Part shown: positions 45,031-54,600 of the stretch, piece by piece
Layout: each line of letters begins with the position of its first letter
How positions within the stretch are numbered: the stretch's first letter is position 1
DNA from: Amycolatopsis sp. A133
GTDB lineage: Bacteria > Actinomycetota > Actinomycetes > Mycobacteriales > Pseudonocardiaceae
DNA: 64,000 nt
NCBI RefSeq assembly: GCF_031082405.1
Contig: NZ_JAVHJU010000061.1
Coordinates: forward strand, 203,432-267,431
Reading direction: 5' to 3'
The notes under the pieces: model-generated
Told to the model about the DNA's origin: nothing
The model's input: the letters and a program-made list of their open reading frames with translations, nothing else
Databases searched by the model: none
Program-made: the position numbers and the translations under genes

Positions 45031-47091
45031 ATGCGGATTCTTCGGATCGTGCTGTCGGGTATCGGGGTGGCGGCACTCGTCGCTGCGACTGTCGTGCTCG
45101 TCGAACTGCAGACCCGCGGCGGGGAAATCGCCACGGTCTTGGCTCTCTTCGTCGCGGTTGTCGCGGCCCTGCCGACACTGGGCACCTGGATCCGGGACCG
45201 CCGCGGACGGTCGGAGGCAGCCGCCGAGGAGCTGGCCCAGCGGTTGCGGGCCGGGGAGGCAGCCACACTCGCCCAGCTGCTCGGGGACCCTGGTGATCCG
45301 AGCTCGGCCGACGTCGGCTTCCGGCGTCGTGAGGGGCTCGCCCGGCGCGCCGACGGCGGCGGTCCGCACGGCTCGGTGCTCGATGTAGCCGGGTACTACT
45401 GCGCATTGGACCGTGGACGGCTTCTGGTGCTGGGTGACGCCGGTGCCGGCAAGACCGTCCTGCTCATCAAGCTCGCGCTCGACCTGCTCGGCAAGCAGCC
45501 GGCCGCCGATGCCGCCGCACGGCCGCTGCCGGTCCGGATGAACCTCGCGTCGTTCGATCCGTTCCCTCGAGGAGAGCGGTACAACGAAATCACTTCGGCC
45601 CGGCTGTCCGAGCAGTTCGAGTCGTGGCTGGTCACCCAGCTTCGCCGACGAGGAATCGGACAACAGAACGCAGCCCGGCTCGTGGCCGGCGGCCGGATCC
45701 TGCCGCTTCTCGACGGCCTCGACGAGATCGGTGACGTCGGCCGTTCGGCCGCCGTCCTCCGTGCCTTGAACTTCGGTGCACGATCACGCCCATTCGTGCT
45801 GACCTGCCGCGCCGGGTGGTTCGGCAGGCTCGCCCCGGCGGAACAGCTTCGCGATGCCACGGTGGTCGAACTGGAGCCACTTTCGCCGGCGACGATACGT
45901 GACTACATCGTCGAGCAACTGGGGACGAGAGCGATGGAATCCCGCTGGCGTCGGACCCTGGACGCCTTTTCCGGCTCGAACAGTCGAGATCCGGGTCGGT
46001 CGAGTCCGTTCCAGCACGCCTTGAGTTCTCCATGGCGTCTCTACCTGTGCGTAACGGCCTTCGCGGAGCGAGGCGACCCGTATGCCGAGCTCGCCGAGTT
46101 GACGGCGGACGAGATCACGGCCCACCTCTTGACGCAGCTGATCCCGGCCCTGACCGAACAGCACCCGCGTCGCGACGGTGGCCGGTGGCAGCGCGAAGAC
46201 GTGGAGCGATGGCTGCGCGGCATGACTCTTTCGAGTGAAACTCTCATCGGAGACAACGCCGACATCGCGTTACCCGCCGTGTGGCGAACCGCGGGGCGGG
46301 TACTGCCGCGGGTCATCGGCGGCTTCGGCCAGGCGATCCTCGGCTGGGGGCTCGGTGCGGTCGCGTTGTGCGTCCAGTACCCGTCCCTGCTGACCGTCGA
46401 CGTCCCGGCCGGCACGGCCGTGGTGGTCTTCAGCGCGTGCATGGTGACCGCCACGGCGTTCATGTGCATGGGCATGCCGGTGATGGTGTCGACACTCAGC
46501 CTTCATACGCTTCGAACTCGAAGGGGGCGTCTGCTGCTGCTCACCAAGGCACTGCCATGGTGCCTCCTGGGCGGCGCCGCGGTGGCCGGAGTGGCCGCGC
46601 TCGTGCTGTCCCCGGAAGACGCATTGCCGGTAGGTGTGATGTCTTTCGCCCTCATGTTGGTGCAGCTCTCCGCAGGTCGCAGGCCGCTCGCGATGGCGCG
46701 GCCGAGTCAGCTTGTCCGCCTCAGCATGGGCTTCGACGTCGTGGCCGCGATCACCTGCGGGATCGGATTCGGCATCGTGGCATACGTAGTCGGCAAACCC
46801 GCCGTGCCTGCGGCGATCCTTGGGGCGTTCCTGCTCGCTCGTCCGACCTGGTTCCGGTACCTCGCGGCGATCGTCACGGGGAGATGGCGCAGCAGGTTGC
46901 CTGCCCGGCCGGGCCAGCTCATGGATTGGGCGTACGAAGCCGGGCTGGTCCGGCTGGCGGGTGTGGGGGTCGAGTTCCGGCATGCGGAGTTGCGGGAGTG
47001 GCTGACAGGTGACCACTCGGGCGCGGCGCTGAGCGGGAACACCCGTGTAGTCGGCGGTTCCGGACGACATAGCGGTTCCGATCGACGGTGA
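45031..47091 (+). CDS. Membrane-embedded NACHT ATPase
   Basis: A 686-residue protein. Two N-terminal membrane helices (residues about 5-27 and 33-50) precede a NACHT ATPase with Walker A LGDAGAGKTVLL (135-145) and Walker B ILPLLDGLDEIGDV (about 222-235), and sensor FVLTCRAGWFGRL. A helical region follows, then about six to eight hydrophobic segments from about residue 430 to 620 (GGFGQAILGWGLGAVALCVQ, LLGGAAVAGVAALVLSP). The ATG at 45031 has GGGGAGG five bases upstream. A membrane-disrupting effector controlled by NACHT would suit an abortive defence role; that is inference. Confidence 0.82.
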   Translation: MRILRIVLSGIGVAALVAATVVLVELQTRGGEIATVLALFVAVVAALPTLGTWIRDRRGRSEAAAEELAQRLRAGEAATLAQLLGDPGDPSSADVGFRRREGLARRADGGGPHGSVLDVAGYYCALDRGRLLVLGDAGAGKTVLLIKLALDLLGKQPAADAAARPLPVRMNLASFDPFPRGERYNEITSARLSEQFESWLVTQLRRRGIGQQNAARLVAGGRILPLLDGLDEIGDVGRSAAVLRALNFGARSRPFVLTCRAGWFGRLAPAEQLRDATVVELEPLSPATIRDYIVEQLGTRAMESRWRRTLDAFSGSNSRDPGRSSPFQHALSSPWRLYLCVTAFAERGDPYAELAELTADEITAHLLTQLIPALTEQHPRRDGGRWQREDVERWLRGMTLSSETLIGDNADIALPAVWRTAGRVLPRVIGGFGQAILGWGLGAVALCVQYPSLLTVDVPAGTAVVVFSACMVTATAFMCMGMPVMVSTLSLHTLRTRRGRLLLLTKALPWCLLGGAAVAGVAALVLSPEDALPVGVMSFALMLVQLSAGRRPLAMARPSQLVRLSMGFDVVAAITCGIGFGIVAYVVGKPAVPAAILGAFLLARPTWFRYLAAIVTGRWRSRLPARPGQLMDWAYEAGLVRLAGVGVEFRHAELREWLTGDHSGAALSGNTRVVGGSGRHSGSDRR

Positions 47092-47204
47092 AGTACAGGC
47101 CTCGACGGGATGACTCGGCCGCACCGACACCGTCGAACACTGTTCTACGACACCCGTGGCCCACTCCCACCTGAAATAGTGATCTGACAAGGTATGGCGA
47201 CGTC

Positions 47205-48599
47205 TCACTGCCTTCCGGTGACACTGTTCGACGGATTCCAGGGCACGTCTTCGATCTGTCCGGTCCAGTGCACCTTCACTGCGGGATCGCGGTGGGTACC
47301 CTGGTATCCGATGTAGCCGAGGATGGCGAGTTGCAGGTAGTGCCGGGCCAGGCACCATGCGTCGTACCACTCGTCGCTGGTGAACTTCGGCTTCGTCCGG
47401 GTCGGGTGCATGACGCCGTTTCGCATGCGAGTGAGGATTTCGGGACCGTCGCCCACTGAAAGGTTGGTGAGTTTTGCGGCCACCGAGGACAGCTCGGTCA
47501 GTTCTGGTGGGAACATCGGGTCGATTGAGTGCAAGGCCAGCAGTTCGCGCATGGACTCGTGCGCTTTCAGCATTTTGTAGGTTCCCGCGGTATGAGCCTG
47601 ACGGTCTTCGACAAGCTCTGACCACGCCAGCAGTTCCAGCCCGGACTGAGCCGAGGAGACGGCAAGTTCGAGCGGATGGGGATCGTTCGCGTCGATCAGG
47701 TAGTAGATAGCCCGCTGAACGACTTCCTGTTTTAGCGGGTCAGCCCAAGCTGCTGCGATGCGTGCGAAAAGCTCCTGAAGTTGTTCAGGATGGTGACTGT
47801 CGACGAGACCAAACGAAGTACGCCACGGGGAGACAAGAGGGGACGCCCATTCTGACCACGTCGGTTCGGCCGCGTTGTTGTAAGCCACCGGCAGGATTGG
47901 TGAGGTCCAGCGGCCGCAAGCGAGGCTCAGTGCATACCGCAAGATATGAAGGACATCCTGAAGGTCCTGAGTGCTGAAGTCGGAGCCGTCTTCTCGTTCG
48001 ACGCGGCCCGTGTGCGTTGCCGCGTAACCGCCGTTCTCCTTCAAGTCTCGTTGGGTCTCCTGGTGGTCGTGGGGGGCGTCGAGCGTCACCTTCCAGTTGG
48101 CGCCGGTCAGTACGGTACGACCCGCGTACCACGTGGATTTGTCGCGTAAGGTGCCGGCGACCGGCATAACCGGCAGGTTCGCCAGGAGGAAGGTCGCGTG
48201 CGTGAGATCTCGGGCGTCCGGGGTACCCACGACGATCCTCGGCTGTGGCCCGCGTCCGTTCCAACGAGCGTCGTCCTGCTGAGGCGGAGTTCTCGGAGTG
48301 ACCCGGAAAGGGTGCTTTTCCGGCACCGTTATGCGGATCTCTTCGAGCGCCAGGTGGCCCGTTGTGGGGTCGAAGCCGATGTCGAATTCAGGAGACGTGG
48401 CGGACCACTGCATCGCCGGCGACGGACTCCATCGTAGGGAGACGGAACCTTCGGCCTTGAAAAACCGGGTGCCGGACTGCCCGTCGAGCGCGCCGCTGTA
48501 AACGACCACTTCGCCTCGAGGCGTTTCCGCGGGGTAGAAATGTGCTGTCGGAGGCGGAGCTGAGGGCGGCGAGGCGGCGGAATTGGGCATACCGTCCAT
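47205..48599 (-). CDS. ApeA-like HEPN-domain protein
   Basis: A 464-residue protein. The N-terminal ~200 residues are beta-rich and unlike known enzymes; the C-terminal part is helical and contains RMRNGVMHPTRTKPK near residue 390, the Rx4-6H motif of HEPN ribonucleases. This two-part layout resembles ApeA-type anti-phage proteins. It lies between a NACHT gene and an ImmA/IrrE operon in the defence island. The HEPN call is good; the ApeA comparison is tentative. Confidence 0.68.
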   Translation of the reverse strand: MDGMPNSAASPPSAPPPTAHFYPAETPRGEVVVYSGALDGQSGTRFFKAEGSVSLRWSPSPAMQWSATSPEFDIGFDPTTGHLALEEIRITVPEKHPFRVTPRTPPQQDDARWNGRGPQPRIVVGTPDARDLTHATFLLANLPVMPVAGTLRDKSTWYAGRTVLTGANWKVTLDAPHDHQETQRDLKENGGYAATHTGRVEREDGSDFSTQDLQDVLHILRYALSLACGRWTSPILPVAYNNAAEPTWSEWASPLVSPWRTSFGLVDSHHPEQLQELFARIAAAWADPLKQEVVQRAIYYLIDANDPHPLELAVSSAQSGLELLAWSELVEDRQAHTAGTYKMLKAHESMRELLALHSIDPMFPPELTELSSVAAKLTNLSVGDGPEILTRMRNGVMHPTRTKPKFTSDEWYDAWCLARHYLQLAILGYIGYQGTHRDPAVKVHWTGQIEDVPWNPSNSVTGRQ

Positions 48600-48615
48600 T
48601 ATGCCTTGTCATCTG

Positions 48616-49728
48616 CTAATTGCGGGATGGCGGTTCGACTCCTCGATCGGGCTGGGGTGCTCGGGCGGTGATCGTCCGGAAGAGACTTAGCGGAGCCTGG
48701 CATTCCGATGCCAGAGCGAGCTCATCGACGGCGGTCTCCGCCTTGAGGAGTTCGACGGCGCGGGGTAGCAGCGAAGGTTGCTCCAGAAGTGGCATCGGGC
48801 CCGGCTCGCGGCGTCGCCAGCCACGGTTGGACACAGTGGTCATGGCGTTTCGGTAGGTGACGTCGCTCATCACCTTGAGGCTGCGTGCCCGGTACAGCAA
48901 TGCTTGGAGGCTGACGTTCCACTGCTGCTTGAGCTGGCCGAGTCGGCGCCAGTCCGCATTCGCGGGCAGCTGGTCCGCGATCTCCTCCGCCGGCGTGAGG
49001 AACTCGGCGGCGAACCGGTGTGCCTGATCCTCGACCGCGCGGCTGCCCGGTTCGGCGTCGAGGTGCATAACGAGGTGGCCGAGCTCGTGGGCGACGTCGA
49101 ACCGCTGGCGGTAGTAGTCGTCCTTCGCCGGGTTGAGGATGATGATCGGCCGCAGCGGTGTGTCGAAAGAGTACGCATCGACGCTCGCGTTGCCCGGCGG
49201 GCTGAACACCACGAGGCATCCGTGGTTCTCCGCCAGCCTGACCTGATGCCCGACCGGTCCCGCTGGCAGGTTCCACTGCTTCCGGAGCAGCCGCGCGGCT
49301 TCTTCCGGCGCATCGCTCGCCGGGGCATCGACGGCGACCGGATGGCTGGGCAGGTTCCGCTCGGGGAACTCCGCGTGGCGTTCGATCGTCGTTGCGACGT
49401 CGACGGCCATGCACCCGTACGCGTGGGCCTGATCCCGGGAGATCTGGCTGGTGGACCGCAGCGACCGGAAGTGCGGCGCGGTCGTCGCGGTGGGCAGTTC
49501 GTGCGCGCGCGTGATAAAGAAGTCCGGGCTCACGTCGAGCGCCAAGGCCATCGCGGCGACCGTCGCCGCGGCAGGGCGCTTGAGCCCGCTCTCGTAGGCC
49601 GCGACGGCGGTCGGTGTCTTGTGGATGCGGTCCGCCAGACCGTTCTTGCGCAGGCCCGCCAGCTGGCGCGCCAAAGTCAGCCGGCCACCGTCGAAGAAGG
49701 TGGCGACGTCACCCAGCCGATCACTCAT
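48616..49728 (-). CDS. XRE-ImmA/IrrE-type metallopeptidase regulator
   Basis: A 370-residue protein. Residues about 15-75 are an XRE HTH (RLTLARQLAGLRKNGLADRI, TPTAVAAYESGLKRPAA). Residues about 160-260 are the ImmA/IrrE peptidase with the zinc motif HELGHLVMH and a downstream Glu in AEFLTPAEE. Such proteins cleave a partner repressor or act as phage-stress sensors in mobile elements. Its ATG at 49728 overlaps the stop of the upstream gene (ATGA), so the two form a coupled pair. Confidence 0.88.
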   Translation of the reverse strand: MSDRLGDVATFFDGGRLTLARQLAGLRKNGLADRIHKTPTAVAAYESGLKRPAAATVAAMALALDVSPDFFITRAHELPTATTAPHFRSLRSTSQISRDQAHAYGCMAVDVATTIERHAEFPERNLPSHPVAVDAPASDAPEEAARLLRKQWNLPAGPVGHQVRLAENHGCLVVFSPPGNASVDAYSFDTPLRPIIILNPAKDDYYRQRFDVAHELGHLVMHLDAEPGSRAVEDQAHRFAAEFLTPAEEIADQLPANADWRRLGQLKQQWNVSLQALLYRARSLKVMSDVTYRNAMTTVSNRGWRRREPGPMPLLEQPSLLPRAVELLKAETAVDELALASECQAPLSLFRTITARAPQPDRGVEPPSRN

Positions 49729-50531
49729 GCCTCACCAATAGCACGCGGACCGTCGTGGTCGCGCGCCCGGCGACGGACACGCACGTCGGCGTCCGCCACG
49801 GCGTCACCGCTCGGCTCAGCAGGGCTCGACGGCTGCCTGGGCGTTGAGGTTCCGCCGCTTGGACCGTTCCCAGCCGTCAACCCGGTGCGCCAGACCCAGG
49901 CGTCGCCATGGTCGAGGTTCCAGCGGATCCGGCCGAAGAACAGCTCGACTTCGGCCGTCGTGGGGTCCATGGCGTGGGCGAGCACCAGGGTTCGCCGGAG
50001 TTCTCGCTGTTTGTCGGGCAGCTCGCCGAGCGGCGGGAGGCCCGGCAGGCTGGAGAGGGGGAAGAGCCCGCCGTCTTCTTCGGCGTGGGGTTGCTTCGCG
50101 ACCAGCTGCTTGGTCTCGCTGCGTTCGGTCCAGGCGATCTTGGCGACCTGGCCGAACTCGTAGGATGCGAGCAGCCACCGCCACCCGGCGACGGACCAGC
50201 CGGGTGAGCCGTTGAGGTCTCGGCGGACCACCGTGCCGGCTGGCAGCAGTGGCATGGTTCGCGAGTCCCGGTCGGCGATGCCCTCGGCGAGCACATCACG
50301 CCCGACGGAGTCCTGGCCGGGCGGGACGGCGAAGTCGCTGCACTGGAAGACGCGGTCGAGCCGGTCGATGAGGTAGACGTGGGCGTTGAACCCGATCCAG
50401 GACTGCTTGTGTCCGCCCGCCGGGTTGTAGTCCTCGCGCAGCTGGCCGTACGCCGACCGGTGTGCCCACGCGATCCCGTCGAGCACGCTGCGGCGTCGGA
50501 GGGCCGTGAGGACGTCGTCTTCGTCACTCAT
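49725..50531 (-). CDS. Hypothetical partner of ImmA/IrrE
   Basis: A 268-residue protein of unknown family, beginning DEDDVLTALRRRSVLDGIAW, with a central aromatic-rich region (GWSVAGWRWLLASYEFGQVA) and an acidic/Pro-rich tail. The ATG at 50531 is preferred to an ATG at 50549 by position. It is coupled by ATGA overlap to the ImmA/IrrE gene, as in many toxin-antitoxin-like or phage-control pairs, so it may be the toxin or the peptidase target. Confidence 0.68.
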   Translation of the reverse strand: MSDEDDVLTALRRRSVLDGIAWAHRSAYGQLREDYNPAGGHKQSWIGFNAHVYLIDRLDRVFQCSDFAVPPGQDSVGRDVLAEGIADRDSRTMPLLPAGTVVRRDLNGSPGWSVAGWRWLLASYEFGQVAKIAWTERSETKQLVAKQPHAEEDGGLFPLSSLPGLPPLGELPDKQRELRRTLVLAHAMDPTTAEVELFFGRIRWNLDHGDAWVWRTGLTAGNGPSGGTSTPRQPSSPAEPSGDAVADADVRVRRRARDHDGPRAIGEA

Positions 50532-50590
50532 GGGCCGCACTCTACTCAAAGGCAGTAATCAATGCGCGAAAATGAACCTCCGGCGTGTCG

Positions 50591-51475
50591 TCAGGCGGTG
50601 GCCGCGGGTTCTTCTTCCGGAGGCTGGTTCAGCTTCAGCACGTCCAGATCGGCTCTGCGCGCCCGGCTCGCTTGACCGGTGTCATAGGTCAGGAGGACTA
50701 CCTTTCGCCCGATCGCCGGCTGGTAGGCCAGTGCCTGAGCTGAGACGGCCCGGTCGACGATCTCGTCGTCGTTGATCGCCAGTCTGCTGTGCCCCGGGGG
50801 ATCGAACAGGATCTCGACGCGAGTCGCGCGGAGCTTCGCCGAAGGTGCGCCGTCCCGGAAGAGCTCGTCGAGGACGCCAAGGGTGTGCGCGGCGCGCCAC
50901 CGCACGTGCTTGTTCTTGCTCTCCTTCAGCCCGTCCAGTTCGTCGATGACCACCATCGGCACCAGCAGTCGAACGTAGCCGCGATCGAAATCCACGACCT
51001 CCGTCAAGTCGATGTCCTTGAGTTTCACCGGGTGGTGGATGTAGAAGCTGCTGTCCGCAACGACGCACAAGTCCGTGCTCGACCAGCGGTCGATGATCTG
51101 CTGAAGCGCCGCGACCGCCTGGTTGAACGCAACGACGCGTTCCCGTAGCTCCAGGGAGACGAGCAGATTCACGACGGTGACCGTGTCTGTGCCCGCCAGC
51201 GTGCCGACGCCGCTGAGCAGTTGCTCGTACCGCTTGGTGAGGACGAGGCGGGCTAGGTCGGCCTCGCTCACCTGATTGCCGAGCGCGCCTGCCGCGTTCG
51301 CCGCCCAGTTGAGATACGCCAGCAGCCTGTCAAAGCCGGTTCCGTTGACGCCGCCGCCCTCCAGATTGGCTACTTGGTCGCGCAGGCTTCGCAGAAGCAC
51401 GAGCAGATTCTTGCGGTCGCTACCTGGACGCGGAGTTACCAACACCGGGCAACCGTAACTCGCGCGCCTGGGCAT
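50591..51475 (-). CDS. PIN-domain nuclease-like protein
   Basis: A 294-residue protein. A helical N-terminal half is followed by a PIN domain with its spaced acids: VVADSSFYIHHPV, VVIDELDGLKESK, INDDEIVDRA and LLTYDTGQASRARR. This is the VapC-like RNase fold, but the size, with a 150-residue extension and no adjacent antitoxin-sized gene, argues against a simple VapBC pair. I chose the ATG at 51475; a longer frame to 51568 has no better start. It is divergent from the helicase gene. Confidence 0.8.
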   Translation of the reverse strand: MPRRASYGCPVLVTPRPGSDRKNLLVLLRSLRDQVANLEGGGVNGTGFDRLLAYLNWAANAAGALGNQVSEADLARLVLTKRYEQLLSGVGTLAGTDTVTVVNLLVSLELRERVVAFNQAVAALQQIIDRWSSTDLCVVADSSFYIHHPVKLKDIDLTEVVDFDRGYVRLLVPMVVIDELDGLKESKNKHVRWRAAHTLGVLDELFRDGAPSAKLRATRVEILFDPPGHSRLAINDDEIVDRAVSAQALAYQPAIGRKVVLLTYDTGQASRARRADLDVLKLNQPPEEEPAATA

Positions 51476-51656
51476 TTCAGTTTCGCCGCGCGCGAGTCGT
51501 CCGGTGCGGTGGTTCGGAGCGTGACCCGGCCTCCGATCGTGCAAGTCGCTGGTACATTCCGGGGCCATTTCCGATCTTGGCTTGATCTGGCCGCGGGGCT
51601 GTCGGATTCTGTCTTACTGCCCGTCGAGAGGGGACGGGTGTGGCGATGGGGACTGG

Positions 51657-54600
51657 ATGCGTCCGAATGACCCAAACGTCCGCCGTGAGGCGACCAAGCT
51701 GGTGGAGTACCTCCGCGACATGGCGGTCACGACCAAGGCCGACACCTGCGATCTCGAAAACTTCGAACGGACCTGGTGGCTGACGGACCTGCCCGGCAGC
51801 GTGGTGCTCCGGGCGCAGCCGGGTTCCGATGGCGGGTTCCTCGCCGTCGACCAAGTGCCGTTGCCGACGCCTCCGGCACTGCCGTCGCAGCTGACCGGCT
51901 ACGTCGCGCCCGGCCAGTGGATAGACCACGAAGCACCGGAACCCGAGGTGCCGCCCCTCTTGGCCGACCATCTGGAGACTTCCGGTGAAGACGACTCGCT
52001 CGTCGTGGCGTATCGCGCGGCGCTGGCTGCGCGGAACGCCTGGCTGGCCGAGATCGAGGCGGAGCGGCCACGACGGGAGCTCTACGAGGAGTTCCGCCAA
52101 GTGGCCGAGAAACTCGCCAACCAGGATGACGAATTCGAGCTCGTCCTCTGCGCGGGCCTTCTTGCCGGCACGGACGAGGCAGGGCGGCGCGTCAACCGCC
52201 ATCTGCTGGTCAAGCGGTTGTTCGCCCGGATGGATGAACGCTACTCCGGGGTGACCATCGGCGTCGACGAGAACGCGGTCCTGGTGCTGGAGGACCGGAG
52301 GTTCCTCGTTCCGGTGCTGGGGGAGCGGCTGGGCCGGGTCGATGACATCCGAGGTGATGTCGAGAACTCCGATCTGCTGCCTACCGATGAAGGAGCCGGG
52401 AAGTGGCTCGCCGAGTGGAGCCGGCGGCTGCTCCCGGACTCGCTGCAGTACAACGCCGTGACGCGGCCTCCGGACGGCGAGCGCGCAGGGAGGCTTTCGG
52501 TGTCGACGGCCCCGGCGATCGTCCTCCGGCGGCGAGACCGCTCCAGTATCGCCGGTTTCCTCGACGACGTCCTAGACAAGCTGCGCGATCCGGCGGTCGT
52601 GGTGCCACAGGCCTTGGTCCAGATCCTCCGCGACCTGACACCGGCCGAGCAGGAGGCGTGGCTTGCGGCCGCGGCCGAGACGGCCAAGAGGCTCAGCGCC
52701 GACCCGCTCTTCTCCCGGGAACACAATCGGCAGCAGCGGCTGGTCCTCGACCGGGTGCGACAGGACAACGGTGCTGTCGTCCAGGGACCGCCGGGAACCG
52801 GCAAGACCCACACCATCGCGAACTTCTTGACAGCGATGCTGGCCGAGGGGATGCGGGTACTTGTCGTCAGCCAGCGTGAGCAGCCACTTCGCGTGCTCCG
52901 CGGGATGCTGCCCTCGGACATGCAGAACCTGTGTGTCTCCCTCGCCGGTGCCAAGGACGGCCGGGCGGGCGACCTGGAAGCGAGCGTCCGCGCGATGTCG
53001 GAGTACGTCAACGGCACCGATGCCGTCCAAGCTCGCGAGCGCGTCGACGCGGCCCAGGACCGCTGGACCGTGGCTCGGCAACGGGTGGCCGACGCAGAAG
53101 CCGCCCTCGCGGACCTGCGCGAATCCGAGCACGTCGAACATCCACCCGTCGCCGACGGGTACGGCGGGCGGCTGGCTGAAATCGCCGCACTGGTTCAAGA
53201 GCGGCGCGCCGGCTTCGAATGGTTCCCGCCACTGGACGCGGACGCGCCCGTGCACTGCCCGCTGACCTCCTCGGAACTGGCTGAACTGCACGTCTTGGTC
53301 CAGGCGCATCCGGACGGCCCAGTCCGCGCGGCCGAGTTCCTCCCGCCGTCCGAGGAGGTCGACGCGGTCAAGCAAGCCGCACAGCTCATCCCGGACCTGA
53401 TACCGCCTGACGTCGGAGACGAGGCGCGTGATCTGGCGGACCGCTGCGGCCGCGTGGACCCCGCCGAACTCGAGCGGTGGCTCAGCTCCCTCGAACGAGT
53501 GGCCGAGATCGTTCGGCACCTGCACCAGCGTATCGCCGGCTCGGAAAGCCAGCGATGGCTCGCGAGCGCCGTCGGCGACCTGCTCGCCGGCACCAACTTG
53601 AGTGCGTGGCAAGACGTCACGGCGAGGCCGCCCGTGGCGGAAACGCTCTCGACGCGGTCTCGGAACCCGTTGCTGAGAGACGTCCAGTTCCCCGAGTACG
53701 ACCAGCCTGCGCTTCGGGACCTCCGTGACCAGGCAGCGGCACTGCTCGACGGACTGCGGAACCACCGAGCTGTGCGCACTCCCTGGTTCCGCCGGCTGAC
53801 CAGCCTCGGCCGCGAGACACAGGCGGTGCGGGAGCGGTGCGCGTACCGGCACCGTGAGCCGTGGACCGAAGAAGGCGCTGCCGCCGTCCATGACGTGCTG
53901 GACATCGTGGTGACGCTCACCGAGGTCGAGCACGCGTGGAGCTTCGTCGCGGCGATCCCGGATCCAGCCACCCGTGCCACGGACCGCCTCCGTTGGCTCG
54001 CCGAAGCCGAAGGTGCCCTCTCCGTTCTGCGGGAGCTCGGCCAACTCACCTTCGAGCTGCGCACTGCGCTCGGCAAGCACGGCATTCTGACGGTTTTGAC
54101 AACGCACGAACAGTGGCTCGCCTTCCGGGACGCGACAGCTCTCTCCTGGCACCGCATCGAGACTGCCCCACGCGAGGTACACCTCGCGCAGGTGAGCACC
54201 TGGTTGGCCGACACTGCCGCGTTGCCCGATGCGGCGCCGGAGCTGCGGGACCTCTCGGAAGCTCTGAATCGCCGGGACGTCCGGGGCTTCGGCGTCGCCG
54301 TCGCCGCGGTCGAAAGAGCGCGCTGGACCGTTGAGGCTCACCAGCGGTTGCTGAGGCTGCGCACCCCGCTGGCGGAAGGACACGGCCGGCTCCTGACGTC
54401 GCTGGAGACGACTGCGCACGACGACGGATGGGCCGAGCGGCTACCGGCGGTCGACCAGGCGTGGGCGTGGGCGGTCGCCGACCGGTTCCTGCGCGTCCGG
54501 CACCAGCCGGGTCTCGACGCCCAGCGGGAGACCGACCTGGCCGACGCCAAGGCCCAGCTGCTCACCACCACCGCCGAACTCGCGACGGCCAAGGCCTGGG

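Noticed and set aside
50591..51475. A VapBC toxin-antitoxin pair
   Set aside because: The PIN protein is too large and no small antitoxin gene overlaps or precedes it.
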